Of a DNA stretch of 64,000 nt, positions 34,821 to 43,564 are shown one piece after another; positions within the stretch are counted from its first letter, which is position 1; each line of letters begins with the position of its first letter. Source of the DNA: Deefgea chitinilytica. GTDB lineage: Bacteria > Pseudomonadota > Gammaproteobacteria > Burkholderiales > Chitinibacteraceae. The stretch is taken from contig NZ_WOFE01000001.1 in the NCBI RefSeq assembly GCF_016881405.1, forward strand, positions 868,001 to 932,000. The letters run 5' to 3'. The notes beneath the pieces are model-generated. The model had not been told where the DNA came from, did no database searches, and worked only from the letters and a program-made list of their open reading frames with translations. The position numbers and the translations under genes were made by a program.

Positions 34821-35696
34821 ATGCTTACAGGTAGCCTAGTTGCGTTAGTCACTCCGATGGATGCGGATGGTCAAATCAATTATTCAGCACTTCGAAAGCT
34901 CGTTGATTGGCATATTGAACAGGGCACGGACGGACTTGTTGCCGTTGGCACAACGGGTGAATCACCCACAGTTTCAGTTGATGAGCACATTGAAATTGTG
35001 AAAACTGTTGTCGAACAGGCCGCCGGACGCGTTCCAGTTATTGCGGGTACGGGTGCAAATTCAACTCGCGAAGCGATTATTTTGTCAGAACGTGCGCTCG
35101 CAGTTGGCGCAAATTTTGGCTTGAGCGTTGTTCCCTACTACAACAAACCCTCGCAGCAAGGGCTTTATTTGCATTTCAAAGCGATTGCTGAAAACTCTAA
35201 GCTACCTACCATCCTGTATAACGTGCCAGGGCGCACCGTATGTGACTTAGCGAACGATACTGCTTTAAAATTAGCGGAGTTGCCAAATATCGTCGGTATT
35301 AAAGACGCCACGGGCAATATGGAGCGTGCGGCAGATATGATGCTGCGTGCACCAAAAGATTTTGCGTTTTACAGTGGTGACGATGCATCTACGCTGCCAT
35401 TTATTTTATTAGGCGGCCACGGCACGATTTCTGTGACAGCGAATATCGCCCCCAAATCAATGCATGAAATGTGTAAGGCCGCATTAAGCGGAGATATTGC
35501 GACCGCAAAATCAATTAATGACCGTCTACAAGCGCTACATAAACATTTGTTTATTGAAGCCAATCCAATTCCAGTGAAATGGGCACTTGAAGAAATGGGA
35601 ATGATACCCGCAGGCATTCGTCTTCCTTTAACTCGTCTCGCGGATGGTGCTCAGGCGACCGTTCGCCAAGCAATACAACAAGCAGGCGTTTTATAA
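34821..35696 (+). CDS. dapA: 4-hydroxy-tetrahydrodipicolinate synthase
   Basis: DapA condenses pyruvate with aspartate semialdehyde, the first committed step of lysine and meso-diaminopimelate synthesis. Motifs: MLTGSLVALVTPMDADGQI at the start, GTTGESPTVS (Thr pair near 44), YNVPGRTVCDL (Tyr and Arg, near 133-138) and IVGIKDATGNM (Schiff-base Lys near 161). At 291 residues it is normal. ATG at 34821 is used; an in-frame TTG lies 6 nt earlier. bamC follows after 38 bp, the same dapA-bamC order as in E. coli. Confidence 0.97.
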   Translation: MLTGSLVALVTPMDADGQINYSALRKLVDWHIEQGTDGLVAVGTTGESPTVSVDEHIEIVKTVVEQAAGRVPVIAGTGANSTREAIILSERALAVGANFGLSVVPYYNKPSQQGLYLHFKAIAENSKLPTILYNVPGRTVCDLANDTALKLAELPNIVGIKDATGNMERAADMMLRAPKDFAFYSGDDASTLPFILLGGHGTISVTANIAPKSMHEMCKAALSGDIATAKSINDRLQALHKHLFIEANPIPVKWALEEMGMIPAGIRLPLTRLADGAQATVRQAIQQAGVL

Positions 35697-35734
35697 ATTT
35701 AATTTTTGTCGCTTTTCAATCTACGGATACAAAC

Positions 35735-36871
35735 ATGCAGCAAAAGAAATTAGCGTTCTATCTCTCTAGTCTGTTCGTTGCAGCCAGTTTAGTCGGCTGC
35801 TCTTCAGATCAAATGCTATTGCAAAGTAAGGTTGACTACCGCGGAGGAAGTGATAACGTTTCAAGAAACCCTCTTGAAGTCCCGCCCGATCTGTCTGCAG
35901 TTACCACTAACTCAAATTATTCAATCCCTAAAAGTGCTGTCCTCGCTAATGAAGCGCAACAACAAAAGAGCACAGGCACGGTACTACCTGAATATCAAAA
36001 TGCAAGGCTTGTGCAAGCAGATGGCGCGCGCTGGCTCGTAGTCAAAGGCGACCCGGCCAAAACTTGGCCAGAGATTCGCGAATTTTGGCTGAGTCATGGT
36101 TTTATCTTGACCCAAGATAATGAAACAACAGGGGTAATGGAAACTGACTGGCTAGAAAATCGTGCGGCACTGCCGACTGATTTTGTCACTAACCTGATTC
36201 GAAAAGTAGCCGATAGTGTCATTTCTACTGGTGAACTCGATAAATTCCGCACCCGAATTGAGCGTGGAACTGAACCTGGTACGTTTGAGATTTATGTCAC
36301 TCATCGTGGTATGCGCGAAGTATTTGCAGATGGATCTCAGGAATCAACAGGTGGTTCAAGCCAAGGTGTTCAGAAAACAATTTGGACTCCTCGCCCTTCT
36401 GACCCTGAGCTTGAAGTTGAAATGCTTAAGCTGATGCTGCAGCAATTTGGCATGAGCAAAGAACAAGCAAGTGCAACAGTGAAAGCACCGGTATCACAAG
36501 TTAGTCGTGCCAATTTGTCAGCATCGGGCAATACCTTAGAAGTTAAAGACACCTTTGACCGGGCATGGCGTCGCGTGGGATTGGCATTTGATCGTATTGG
36601 TTACACAGTTGAGGATCGTAACCGTACCGAAGGCACATTTACTGTGCAAAGAGCTGCGGCCAATATCGGAAAAGAGCAATCAACTGAGTACTTTAGTAGC
36701 CTTGCCTTCTGGCGTAGTAAAGAAACTAACGCCCAAACATCAATGCAGCAATATCAGGTAAAATTGAAGCCCGAGTTAGATCGCACAGTGATTTCCGTAC
36801 AGGCAGTCAACGGTGGCGACCAAGCAACCAGCAAGAAAATCCTGCAAGATTTGTTAATGCAATTAAAATAA
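35735..36871 (+). CDS. bamC: Outer membrane assembly lipoprotein BamC
   Basis: BamC (NlpB) is a lipoprotein of the BAM complex that inserts beta-barrel proteins in the outer membrane. The signal peptide ends in the lipobox SLVGC (Cys at 22). After it comes the conserved unstructured segment including NPLEVPPDLS (near 45-55), which contacts BamD in E. coli. Two helix-grip domains follow, at about 95-210 (AKTWPEIREFWLSHGFILT) and 265-375 (FDRAWRRVGLAFDRIGY). Length is 378 residues. It follows dapA and is closed by two hairpin terminators. Confidence 0.93.
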   Translation: MQQKKLAFYLSSLFVAASLVGCSSDQMLLQSKVDYRGGSDNVSRNPLEVPPDLSAVTTNSNYSIPKSAVLANEAQQQKSTGTVLPEYQNARLVQADGARWLVVKGDPAKTWPEIREFWLSHGFILTQDNETTGVMETDWLENRAALPTDFVTNLIRKVADSVISTGELDKFRTRIERGTEPGTFEIYVTHRGMREVFADGSQESTGGSSQGVQKTIWTPRPSDPELEVEMLKLMLQQFGMSKEQASATVKAPVSQVSRANLSASGNTLEVKDTFDRAWRRVGLAFDRIGYTVEDRNRTEGTFTVQRAAANIGKEQSTEYFSSLAFWRSKETNAQTSMQQYQVKLKPELDRTVISVQAVNGGDQATSKKILQDLLMQLK

Positions 36872-36889
36872 AGCATCAAATACCAAATA

Positions 36890-36910
36890 GCGCCCCATGT
36901 ATAGGGGCGC
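36890..36910 (+). terminator. Terminator of dapA-bamC
   Basis: GCGCCCC (36890-36896), loop ATGTATA, GGGGCGC (36904-36910), followed by TTATTTT. It lies about 20 bp after the bamC stop. Confidence 0.85.
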
Positions 36911-36920
36911 TTATTTTAGG

Positions 36921-36956
36921 CCATAAAAAATCGACCCTAAGGTCGATTTTTTATGG
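36921..36956. terminator. Bidirectional terminator between bamC and the phasin gene
   Basis: A perfect 16-bp inverted repeat: CCATAAAAAATCGACC (36921-36936), loop CTAA, GGTCGATTTTTTATGG (36941-36956). T-runs on both strands suit the two convergent genes, mainly the minus-strand phasin gene that ends at 36976. Confidence 0.9.
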
Positions 36957-36975
36957 CTTACGAGCTGTGCTTGTA

Positions 36976-37515
36976 TTATTTAGCTGTGGCGCGTGCAACT
37001 GTTTTTGCGCCGGTTTCAACAGCAGCAACGGTCGCTTCAGCAATATTACCTGCAATGCGTTGACCTGTTTTATTAATTGCATCATAAGCATTGTTCGCGC
37101 TTTCTACTGCGTTCTTCAAAACATTAACCGCTGCACTTGATGCTGGTGCTTGAGCAACTGCTTTATCAAGTGTTGTCACCAAGTTTTTATTGAACTCCAG
37201 CACTTGTTCTTCGATCAATTTATTCAATTCTGCTTGTGTAGAGCTTGCAGCTTCATAAACAGTGCGCGCAACTGCGATGGTTTTCTCAACGTTAGGTTGG
37301 GTTAGACCTTTTTGCAATTCAACCAAGTCTTGAATATTTTTAGCGCTAGACAAGGCTTTGGCTGTTTCAGCGTTTTCGGTCATTAGGTCACGAGCAATAC
37401 CCATTTGCAACTGAAATAGGCGCTCAACACCCGCTAAGGCGATATTTGTAAGGCGCAATGATTTTTCTAGATTAGCTTGGCCTAGTTCAGTGAATTGTTG
37501 TTGAGAGTTAAACAT
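36976..37515 (-). CDS. Phasin family protein
   Basis: A 179-residue protein that would coat polyhydroxyalkanoate granules. The phasin pattern is visible: MFNSQQQFTELGQANLEK, NIALAGVERLFQLQMGIAR, then an amphipathic helical body with AKNIQDLVELQKGL. The C-terminus is Ala/Lys-rich (TGAKTVARATAK) and resembles phasin tails. ATG at 37515 has GGAG 7 nt upstream, so a longer in-frame reading to 37587 is rejected. No PHA synthase gene is nearby. Confidence 0.88.
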   Translation of the reverse strand: MFNSQQQFTELGQANLEKSLRLTNIALAGVERLFQLQMGIARDLMTENAETAKALSSAKNIQDLVELQKGLTQPNVEKTIAVARTVYEAASSTQAELNKLIEEQVLEFNKNLVTTLDKAVAQAPASSAAVNVLKNAVESANNAYDAINKTGQRIAGNIAEATVAAVETGAKTVARATAK

Positions 37516-37609
37516 TTGAATTCTCCATGGATTAATGTTGTGCACCGCATCAATTGCTATTTTTATACCGCCCACATACAAAGTCAAGCATTATTTGTGC
37601 ACCGCACCA

Positions 37610-39955
37610 TTACCCTCCAGATTGCTTATGTCGTATTGCTAGAATGGCTTGATTCCTCAGCGTTTTTAGCTGATTGAGCTGATCATGAGGGATTACCAGC
37701 TCGTGTGCATTTTTTTTGTCGCCGTAGAACAGGCCCACTGGTTTCTTATCAATCAACAAAGGAAATACAACGAGTGTTTGAGCCGGTACAAGCTCACGGT
37801 ACCAGGTGGGTATACGCTGAGAGATGCTTTCTGCATTTATATCTTCAACGAATACGTCCGCCTGTTTTGCCATCACCAATTGAAAAACATCGGAAACTGG
37901 CTCAAGTTTGAACTGAAATTTAGGCAGTATTTTGTCAATATCTTCACCAAAACCAAATCGAGCACTCATACATGCTGACTTAGCATCGCGCGTACAAAAT
38001 AAGACATGGTCAAATCCAATGCTGCGAAACATTGTTTCCAGAATCATTCGCAGCAAGTCATTAAGCTTAAATTCCCCCACTAAGGTGTTAGTTATATCTT
38101 GCACACCCGCAGCTAACATTGCCGCAGGGCTGGCCGCGGCAACCTGTTCTGGCGAGATGCTCGCAGCTCGTCGTGCGTCATGTAACCCGTCTTCATCAAC
38201 TATATTTGCAACAGGTGACTCTTTCACGCCCGCAAGGCTCAGCAAGCCTTTGGCAAAAACGCTGCCACGCGTGCTGATGCCCAAAATGGATAAATACGAT
38301 AAATAGTTTTTTGCAGCATCAGCCAACAGATCGTGATAAGCCCGCTCCTTCCAAGGCAAAGCAGAGTTATAGCGTTGGATTATTTTTTGCAGCGTATGGT
38401 GCCCCGCACTAGCAGGCATCGACACAATCGGCAGTAGATCTGCGGCCAAGTTAGAAAAGACTCGCAGCCGCTCTCCTTGCGACTGCGGCGCACGGACAGT
38501 CGTGGGTAATTCACGCATGCTCGTGACAATACGCTCGGGGAAGTTCCAGCTTTGCACCACTGAAATACCAAGTTCTCGGTATGAAATACCCAAGACTGCT
38601 TCGGCGGCGATGTGCTCCGCTTCTTGCGTTTGCTCTTGTCGCTTATTGATTTCTATGCTTTCTTCATGGAAGTAGTACAGCGTCAGCAATCGTCCCATTT
38701 GTTGAAACATCCCGCAGATCAATGCCTCTTCCACGTCCTTCCAGCCGCATTTAAGGCCTAGCTCGCGCGATAGAACACCACAGAAAAAACCTTGTAGTAC
38801 CGCCTCGCGCAAACGCTCCGCCTGCCCCCTATTTTGCATGTGCTCAAACAATAACAAAGTAATTGCCAGATTGCGCACAGTATCAAAACCCAAGATGACT
38901 ATCGCACGTGATACCGTGCTTATCGAGCCGCCAAACTGGCCATAACTGGCGGAATTGACCATCTTTAGCAATTTATTCGTTAATGAGAAATCTTGTAAAA
39001 TCACCCCTGATAAATTTTGCAATCGCTCGCCTTCTACATCACTTAACTTATTAATCGCGCTAATCGTTTGTGATAAAGAGGGAAAATCTGCCGAGTGTCG
39101 CATGCGACGAAGCAAAAAATCCAAGGTGCTATTCTTGTTTTGTGAGTCCACTGAGTCGGTTAAATGCCCCCCGCTCTGCTCCAGCCAACCCAGTAAGGCA
39201 GACCGCATTGCTCCGGCATCTACATAGCGCTCAAGCGGATTTTTAAATAGTGACACCAACACTAAATGATCAAGCTGAGCATCAATTGCACTATTGCTCA
39301 GGGAGGGCGCCGCTACCGACTCATTCGCGGTTCGATGCAAAATGGTATAGATCGAATCACCTTCTGCACTCAATTTTCCGGTCAGTAATTGATAGAGTAA
39401 AACCCCACAAGCAAACACGTCGGCCTGTGTCCCTACGGGCATATTGGCAATGACTTCTGGTGCCATATACCCCGCAGTGCCAATCATCTCTTCGCTCACC
39501 GAGCCTGCGCAAGCCGCCGCACCAAAATCCATAATTCGAGCACGGCCAGTTGTATCGATAATGATGTTTTGCGGTTTGATATCCCGATGAACTACACCAA
39601 TTTGATGCGCGGCATATACACCTTCTAAAATCGTGATTAATAATTTAACCGCGGCAACCGGAGTAAAAAGCCCGTTTTGCTTGAGTTGTTCTGCTAAAGT
39701 TTTTCCTTCAACAAACTCAAATACTAAGCAGGGATGTCCATAGTCCGCAAAAGCGTCAAATAAAGTGACAATATTTGGGTGCTGTAATCGACTCACTACC
39801 TGAGCTTCATTCACGGTCTGCAAAGGCTGGCTATGCAAAACTTTAATCGCGACGTGTCGATTTAACTGTGTGTCTTTGGCAAGATAAACGATACCTTGTC
39901 CGCCTTGGCCAATTTTTCTTTCAACAACAAAACGACCCTGCGCGAAGCTTTTCAT
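37610..39955 (-). CDS. Ser/Thr protein kinase fused to HDOD and GAF domains
   Basis: A 781-residue cytosolic signalling protein. The kinase domain (about 8-265) has GQGGQGIVYLA (P-loop), VAIKVL (Lys), VHRDIKPQNIII (catalytic loop), MDFGAAACAG and GTAGYMAPE, so it looks active. The HDOD domain (about 285-490) has FPSLSQTISAINKLSD and LLKMVNSASYGQFGG; HDOD proteins are often non-catalytic relatives of HD phosphohydrolases in motility or biofilm control. A GAF-like sensory domain occupies about 600-775. The ribosome site AAGGAAG precedes the ATG. It is divergent from pnuC. Targets are unknown. Confidence 0.9.
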   Translation of the reverse strand: MKSFAQGRFVVERKIGQGGQGIVYLAKDTQLNRHVAIKVLHSQPLQTVNEAQVVSRLQHPNIVTLFDAFADYGHPCLVFEFVEGKTLAEQLKQNGLFTPVAAVKLLITILEGVYAAHQIGVVHRDIKPQNIIIDTTGRARIMDFGAAACAGSVSEEMIGTAGYMAPEVIANMPVGTQADVFACGVLLYQLLTGKLSAEGDSIYTILHRTANESVAAPSLSNSAIDAQLDHLVLVSLFKNPLERYVDAGAMRSALLGWLEQSGGHLTDSVDSQNKNSTLDFLLRRMRHSADFPSLSQTISAINKLSDVEGERLQNLSGVILQDFSLTNKLLKMVNSASYGQFGGSISTVSRAIVILGFDTVRNLAITLLLFEHMQNRGQAERLREAVLQGFFCGVLSRELGLKCGWKDVEEALICGMFQQMGRLLTLYYFHEESIEINKRQEQTQEAEHIAAEAVLGISYRELGISVVQSWNFPERIVTSMRELPTTVRAPQSQGERLRVFSNLAADLLPIVSMPASAGHHTLQKIIQRYNSALPWKERAYHDLLADAAKNYLSYLSILGISTRGSVFAKGLLSLAGVKESPVANIVDEDGLHDARRAASISPEQVAAASPAAMLAAGVQDITNTLVGEFKLNDLLRMILETMFRSIGFDHVLFCTRDAKSACMSARFGFGEDIDKILPKFQFKLEPVSDVFQLVMAKQADVFVEDINAESISQRIPTWYRELVPAQTLVVFPLLIDKKPVGLFYGDKKNAHELVIPHDQLNQLKTLRNQAILAIRHKQSGG

Positions 39956-40019
39956 TTCCGTCTTCCTTTTTTTCTCCTTTCAATATAGGCTGCAGCTTCT
40001 AAAAACGAAGGGCAATATA

Positions 40020-40574
40020 ATGAGTGCAGTGGAAGTGATTGGGTTTGCGTTGACCTTATTGGCAATTGGCTTGGCAACCCGTGGCAACATTCTCACTTGG
40101 CCATTGCAAATCGCCGCTAGTCTGCTGTATGTGTATCTGTTTTTTCGTGTCAATTTATTCGGTGAAAGCGCCCTGCAACTCATTTATGCAGTCATTGCGG
40201 GTTATGGCTGGTTAAATTGGCGTAAATTAAAAACCCCCAATAGCACGCCGCCCATTTCCTCGCTTAGCCTCAAAGAAGGTCTGGTGTTGAATAGTATCGG
40301 GGTGTTACTTTTAATTTGCGTGGCGCAATTACAGGTTCAATTTTTACCCACTGATGTGCCTTATCTTGACTCGGGCGTGTTTATATTTGGCTTGCTTGCG
40401 CAATGGATGCAAGCGAAGAAAAAAATCGAAAATTGGCTGTATTGGATTGTGCTCGACTTCATTTCGGCTGGAATTTACTGGTACAAAGACCTGCATTTAA
40501 CGGCACTACTCTATTTAATTTTAACTTGCATGGCGGTTTGGGGTTGGCGGCAATGGCGAACCATCAAGTTGTAA
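40020..40574 (+). CDS. pnuC: Nicotinamide riboside transporter PnuC
   Basis: An inner-membrane facilitator for nicotinamide riboside, 184 residues with about seven spans. Family motifs: GLATRGNILTWPLQIAASLL (near 18-37), NLFGESALQLIYAVIAGYGW with its WLNW motif (near 43-67), and near the end a Trp-rich span (DFISAGIYWYKDLHLTALLY, near 145-164). AGGG stands 8 nt before the ATG. The downstream NadR-like kinase overlaps it by 22 bp, so import and phosphorylation of the riboside are encoded together. Confidence 0.93.
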   Translation: MSAVEVIGFALTLLAIGLATRGNILTWPLQIAASLLYVYLFFRVNLFGESALQLIYAVIAGYGWLNWRKLKTPNSTPPISSLSLKEGLVLNSIGVLLLICVAQLQVQFLPTDVPYLDSGVFIFGLLAQWMQAKKKIENWLYWIVLDFISAGIYWYKDLHLTALLYLILTCMAVWGWRQWRTIKL

Positions 40575-41086
40575 AAATCGCGATTGTTGGTCCGGAATCC
40601 TGCGGAAAGTCAACGCTGGCGCAATATCTTGCGTCGCGGCTTAATGCGCAGTACGTGCCCGAGATGGCTCGATCATATTTTGCCCAGCATCCGCATACGA
40701 ATTACAGCATTGACGATGTGATTGCGATTGCAAAACTGCAATATGACACTGAACATTCGATGTCAGCCCAGCACCCATTACTTATTTGCGACACTAGCCC
40801 GCTGGTCTGTCGAATTTGGGCAGAAGTGCGTTTTGGTTACTGCCCTGCTGAAATTACAACACTAGAGATGCAGTCTCAATACACACATACACTGCTGTGC
40901 GCGCCCGACATTCCGTGGCAAGCAGACCCATTACGTGAAAGCCCTCACAATCGCGAACAACTATTTACACGATATGCGCATTATTTACATTTGAATGCTG
41001 AGCCATATCACATCATCAAAGGCAACGGATCCGCGCGACTAGATAGCGCCTTGTCTATATTAAAAAGTCAAGGTATATCTATCTAG
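40553..41086 (+). CDS. NadR-type ribosylnicotinamide kinase (AAA/P-loop)
   Basis: A 177-residue P-loop kinase like the C-terminal domain of NadR, which phosphorylates nicotinamide riboside to NMN and traps it in the cell. Walker A IVGPESCGKSTLAQYLASRL (near 10-29) and VPEMARSYFAQ (near 36) match NadR, as do the later LICDTSPLVCRIWAEVRFG and DPLRESPHNREQLF. The NadR N-terminal repressor and adenylyltransferase domains are absent. ATG at 40553 lies inside the pnuC end. A longer reading upstream overlaps pnuC in another frame and is unlikely. Confidence 0.88.
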   Translation: MANHQVVKIAIVGPESCGKSTLAQYLASRLNAQYVPEMARSYFAQHPHTNYSIDDVIAIAKLQYDTEHSMSAQHPLLICDTSPLVCRIWAEVRFGYCPAEITTLEMQSQYTHTLLCAPDIPWQADPLRESPHNREQLFTRYAHYLHLNAEPYHIIKGNGSARLDSALSILKSQGISI

Positions 41087-41118
41087 CCTTTGCTATCTAT
41101 TGGCCTAATGGATATACC
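41072..41118. repeat. Hairpin at the end of the NadR-kinase gene, GGTAT-type ends
   Basis: GGTATATC (41072-41079) pairs with GATATACC (41111-41118). Inside, TAGCC and GGCCTA extend the stem imperfectly. It overlaps the last codons and stop of the kinase gene and probably ends that transcript. The remaining gap to yajC (41119-41357) shows no gene. Confidence 0.5.
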
Positions 41119-41357
41119 CGCTACATCCACATAGAAAACCCTCTTTAAACAAGCAGATGCCTCACATAAAACCCACCTCAGATCAACGAATTATCACTCT
41201 ATTTAAAGCAATTGAGCTTCAGCTGACTTAGCGCAGAACTTTCTACAACGACTCTTGTCATGATGAAAGCATCCGCTTGGGTGTAATGCGGTGGATTTTA
41301 AACGCTACACCCGCTAAAATAGTCCGCCTTTGTTTGGCTTACACACTGGAACCCTAT

Positions 41358-41681
41358 ATGTTGATAGCACCCGCCTTCGCCAATACTGCTGCAAGTGCAG
41401 AAGCAAGCTTTATGTCGTTTTTGCCAATGATCGCAATTTTTGCAATTTTCTGGTTTTTGATGATTCGTCCTCAGCAGAAAAAAGCCAAAGAGCTGCGTGC
41501 TATGCTCGATGCCTTGCAAAAAAATGATGAAGTCATCACTACGGGTGGCGTTATCGGTAAGGTTGTGAAATTAAACGAGCAATTTGTCACGCTTGAATTG
41601 TCAGACAATGTTGAAATTTTGATTCAGCGCGTCGCAATCTCCCAACGCCTAGAAAAAGGCACTCTTAAAAACAATAAATAA
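41358..41681 (+). CDS. yajC: Preprotein translocase subunit YajC
   Basis: A small inner-membrane accessory of SecDF. A 107-residue protein starting MLIAPAFANT, with one membrane span (SFLPMIAIFAIFWFLMI, near 19-35) followed by RPQQKKAKE and the conserved NDEVITTGGVIGKVVKL. A longer frame from 41277 exists, but ATG at 41358 gives the normal N-terminus. secD follows after 46 bp, which contain a hairpin. Confidence 0.94.
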   Translation: MLIAPAFANTAASAEASFMSFLPMIAIFAIFWFLMIRPQQKKAKELRAMLDALQKNDEVITTGGVIGKVVKLNEQFVTLELSDNVEILIQRVAISQRLEKGTLKNNK

Positions 41682-41686
41682 TCAAT

Positions 41687-41711
41687 AATACGGCGGCTTT
41701 GCTGCCGTATT
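41687..41711 (+). terminator. Hairpin between yajC and secD, possible attenuator
   Basis: AATACGGC (41687-41694) pairs with GCCGTATT (41704-41711), with GGC-ttt-GCT inside. Only short T content follows (TATTTATTG), so it probably reduces rather than stops transcription into secD. Confidence 0.5.
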
Positions 41712-41727
41712 TATTGGGATCCCAAGC

Positions 41728-43551
41728 ATGAATCGCTATCCTCTTTGGAAATACATCTTAATTATTGCCTCTTTACTAGTTGCAATGATTTACACCCTCC
41801 CTAACTTCTTTGGTGAAAGCCCCGCACTGCAAATTTCAAGTGGCCGAGCGACTGTCAAAGTTCTTCCAGACATGGTCGAACGCGCCAACACTATTGCGAA
41901 AGCGGCAGGACTGACGCCGATTGATAGTTTTTTTGAAAATGGCTCGGTCAAAATTCGTTTTAACGATACCGACAGCCAGATCAAAGCCAAAGATGCGATT
42001 CAAGCTGCATTAGGTGACGACTATATCGTTGCCTTGAATTTAATCTCCGACACTCCCGTTTGGCTCACTCGTTTACATGCTAAGCCTATGGTTTTAGGTC
42101 TTGATTTACGCGGCGGTGTGCATTTTCTGTTTGAAGTGGACATGAAAGCCGCTGTCGATAAAGCGCTAGAACGAACAGCAGGCGACATTCGCCGCGAATT
42201 GAAAGATAAGAAAATTCGCTACGGTAAAGTGACCCGCGAACGTGATCGCGTTGAAGTTCAATTACGCGATGCCGAAACGTTAGCTGCTGCCAATAAAGCG
42301 GTTAGCAACATTCTGAACACTTTGAAAGTGCAAACAGTGGCTGAAAATGGTAACTATAAACTGGTAGTGACCTTTCCAGATGCGGCGATTTTGAAACTTA
42401 AAAATGATGCCGTAAGCCAAAACATTACCACCTTGCACAATCGTATTAATGAGCTAGGTGTTTCTGAGCCAGTGATTCAACAACAAGGCGAAGGCCGTAT
42501 TGTTGTGCAGTTGCCTGGCGTGCAAGACACCGCTAAAGCTAAAGATATTTTAGGCCGCACTGCGACACTTGAGGTTCGTCTCGTTGAGGATGATCAAGCC
42601 AAGCTCACTGAAGCAATTAATGGCAATGTTCCTGCCGGATTTGAGCTAATGAGCGAGCGCCGCAGTGATGGTCGCAATGCACCAATCTTGCTACGCAAAG
42701 AAGTCGAACTAACAGGCGAAAATATCAATGACGCCACCGCAGGTTTCGATGACAAAAACGAACCAGCAGTACATTTGGGGCTAGATTCAACCGGCGCAGC
42801 AATCTTTAAAACGCTCACTCGTGATAATGTTGGCAAACGAATTGCGATGATTTTAGTTGAAAAAGGTAAGGGTGAAGTCGTCACTGCGCCTGTTGTTCGT
42901 GGCGAAATTGGCGGCGGTCGAGTGCAAATTTCCGGCTCAATGGGCGTTGCCGAAGCTAATGACACAGCCCTGTTACTTCGCGCTGGTTCATTAGCCGCAC
43001 CGATGAATATTATTGAAGAGCGCACCATTGGCCCTTCACTGGGTAAAGAAAATATCAGCAAAGGTTTTAATTCAACACTGTACGGCTTTCTTGCGGTTGC
43101 CGTCTTTATGATGATTTATTACCGCATATTTGGTGTTGTTTCAACCATTGCCCTAGGCGCAAACTTGGTATTTCTAATCGCCCTGCTCTCTCTGCTTGGT
43201 GTCACATTGACATTGCCTGGGATTGCAGCGATTGCATTGACACTGGGTATGGCGATTGACTCAAACGTGTTGATCAATGAGCGGGTTCGTGAAGAAATTC
43301 GTGAAGGTGCATCAGCGCAGATGGCGATTAAAAATGGTTACGATCACGCTTTTGCAACCATTCTCGACTCAAATATCACGACGCTGATTGCGGGTCTTGC
43401 TTTGTTAATTTTCGGTTCAGGTGCGGTGCGTGGTTTTGCTTGGGTGCATTGCCTTGGTATTTTAACGTCAATGTATAGCGCGGTATTTGTATCCCGCGCA
43501 TTGATTAATCTAATTTACGGCAACCGTCGTGTAACCACGCTATCCGTTTAA
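41728..43551 (+). CDS. secD: Protein translocase subunit SecD
   Basis: SecD uses the proton gradient to help pull proteins through SecYEG on the periplasmic side. 607 residues: a first span at 8-25 (WKYILIIASLLVAMIYTL), a large periplasmic part with VLGLDLRGGVHFLFEVDM (near 130) and RTATLEVRLVED, then five C-terminal spans (about 440-600) with GMAIDSNVLINERVREE, the conserved Asp-containing motif. It pairs with secF 13 bp downstream. Confidence 0.97.
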   Translation: MNRYPLWKYILIIASLLVAMIYTLPNFFGESPALQISSGRATVKVLPDMVERANTIAKAAGLTPIDSFFENGSVKIRFNDTDSQIKAKDAIQAALGDDYIVALNLISDTPVWLTRLHAKPMVLGLDLRGGVHFLFEVDMKAAVDKALERTAGDIRRELKDKKIRYGKVTRERDRVEVQLRDAETLAAANKAVSNILNTLKVQTVAENGNYKLVVTFPDAAILKLKNDAVSQNITTLHNRINELGVSEPVIQQQGEGRIVVQLPGVQDTAKAKDILGRTATLEVRLVEDDQAKLTEAINGNVPAGFELMSERRSDGRNAPILLRKEVELTGENINDATAGFDDKNEPAVHLGLDSTGAAIFKTLTRDNVGKRIAMILVEKGKGEVVTAPVVRGEIGGGRVQISGSMGVAEANDTALLLRAGSLAAPMNIIEERTIGPSLGKENISKGFNSTLYGFLAVAVFMMIYYRIFGVVSTIALGANLVFLIALLSLLGVTLTLPGIAAIALTLGMAIDSNVLINERVREEIREGASAQMAIKNGYDHAFATILDSNITTLIAGLALLIFGSGAVRGFAWVHCLGILTSMYSAVFVSRALINLIYGNRRVTTLSV

Positions 43552-43564
43552 GGCGCTGCTCAAA

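Noticed and set aside
37516-37587. Longer phasin reading from 37587
   Set aside because: The true start at 37515 has GGAG at good distance and gives the usual phasin N-terminus.
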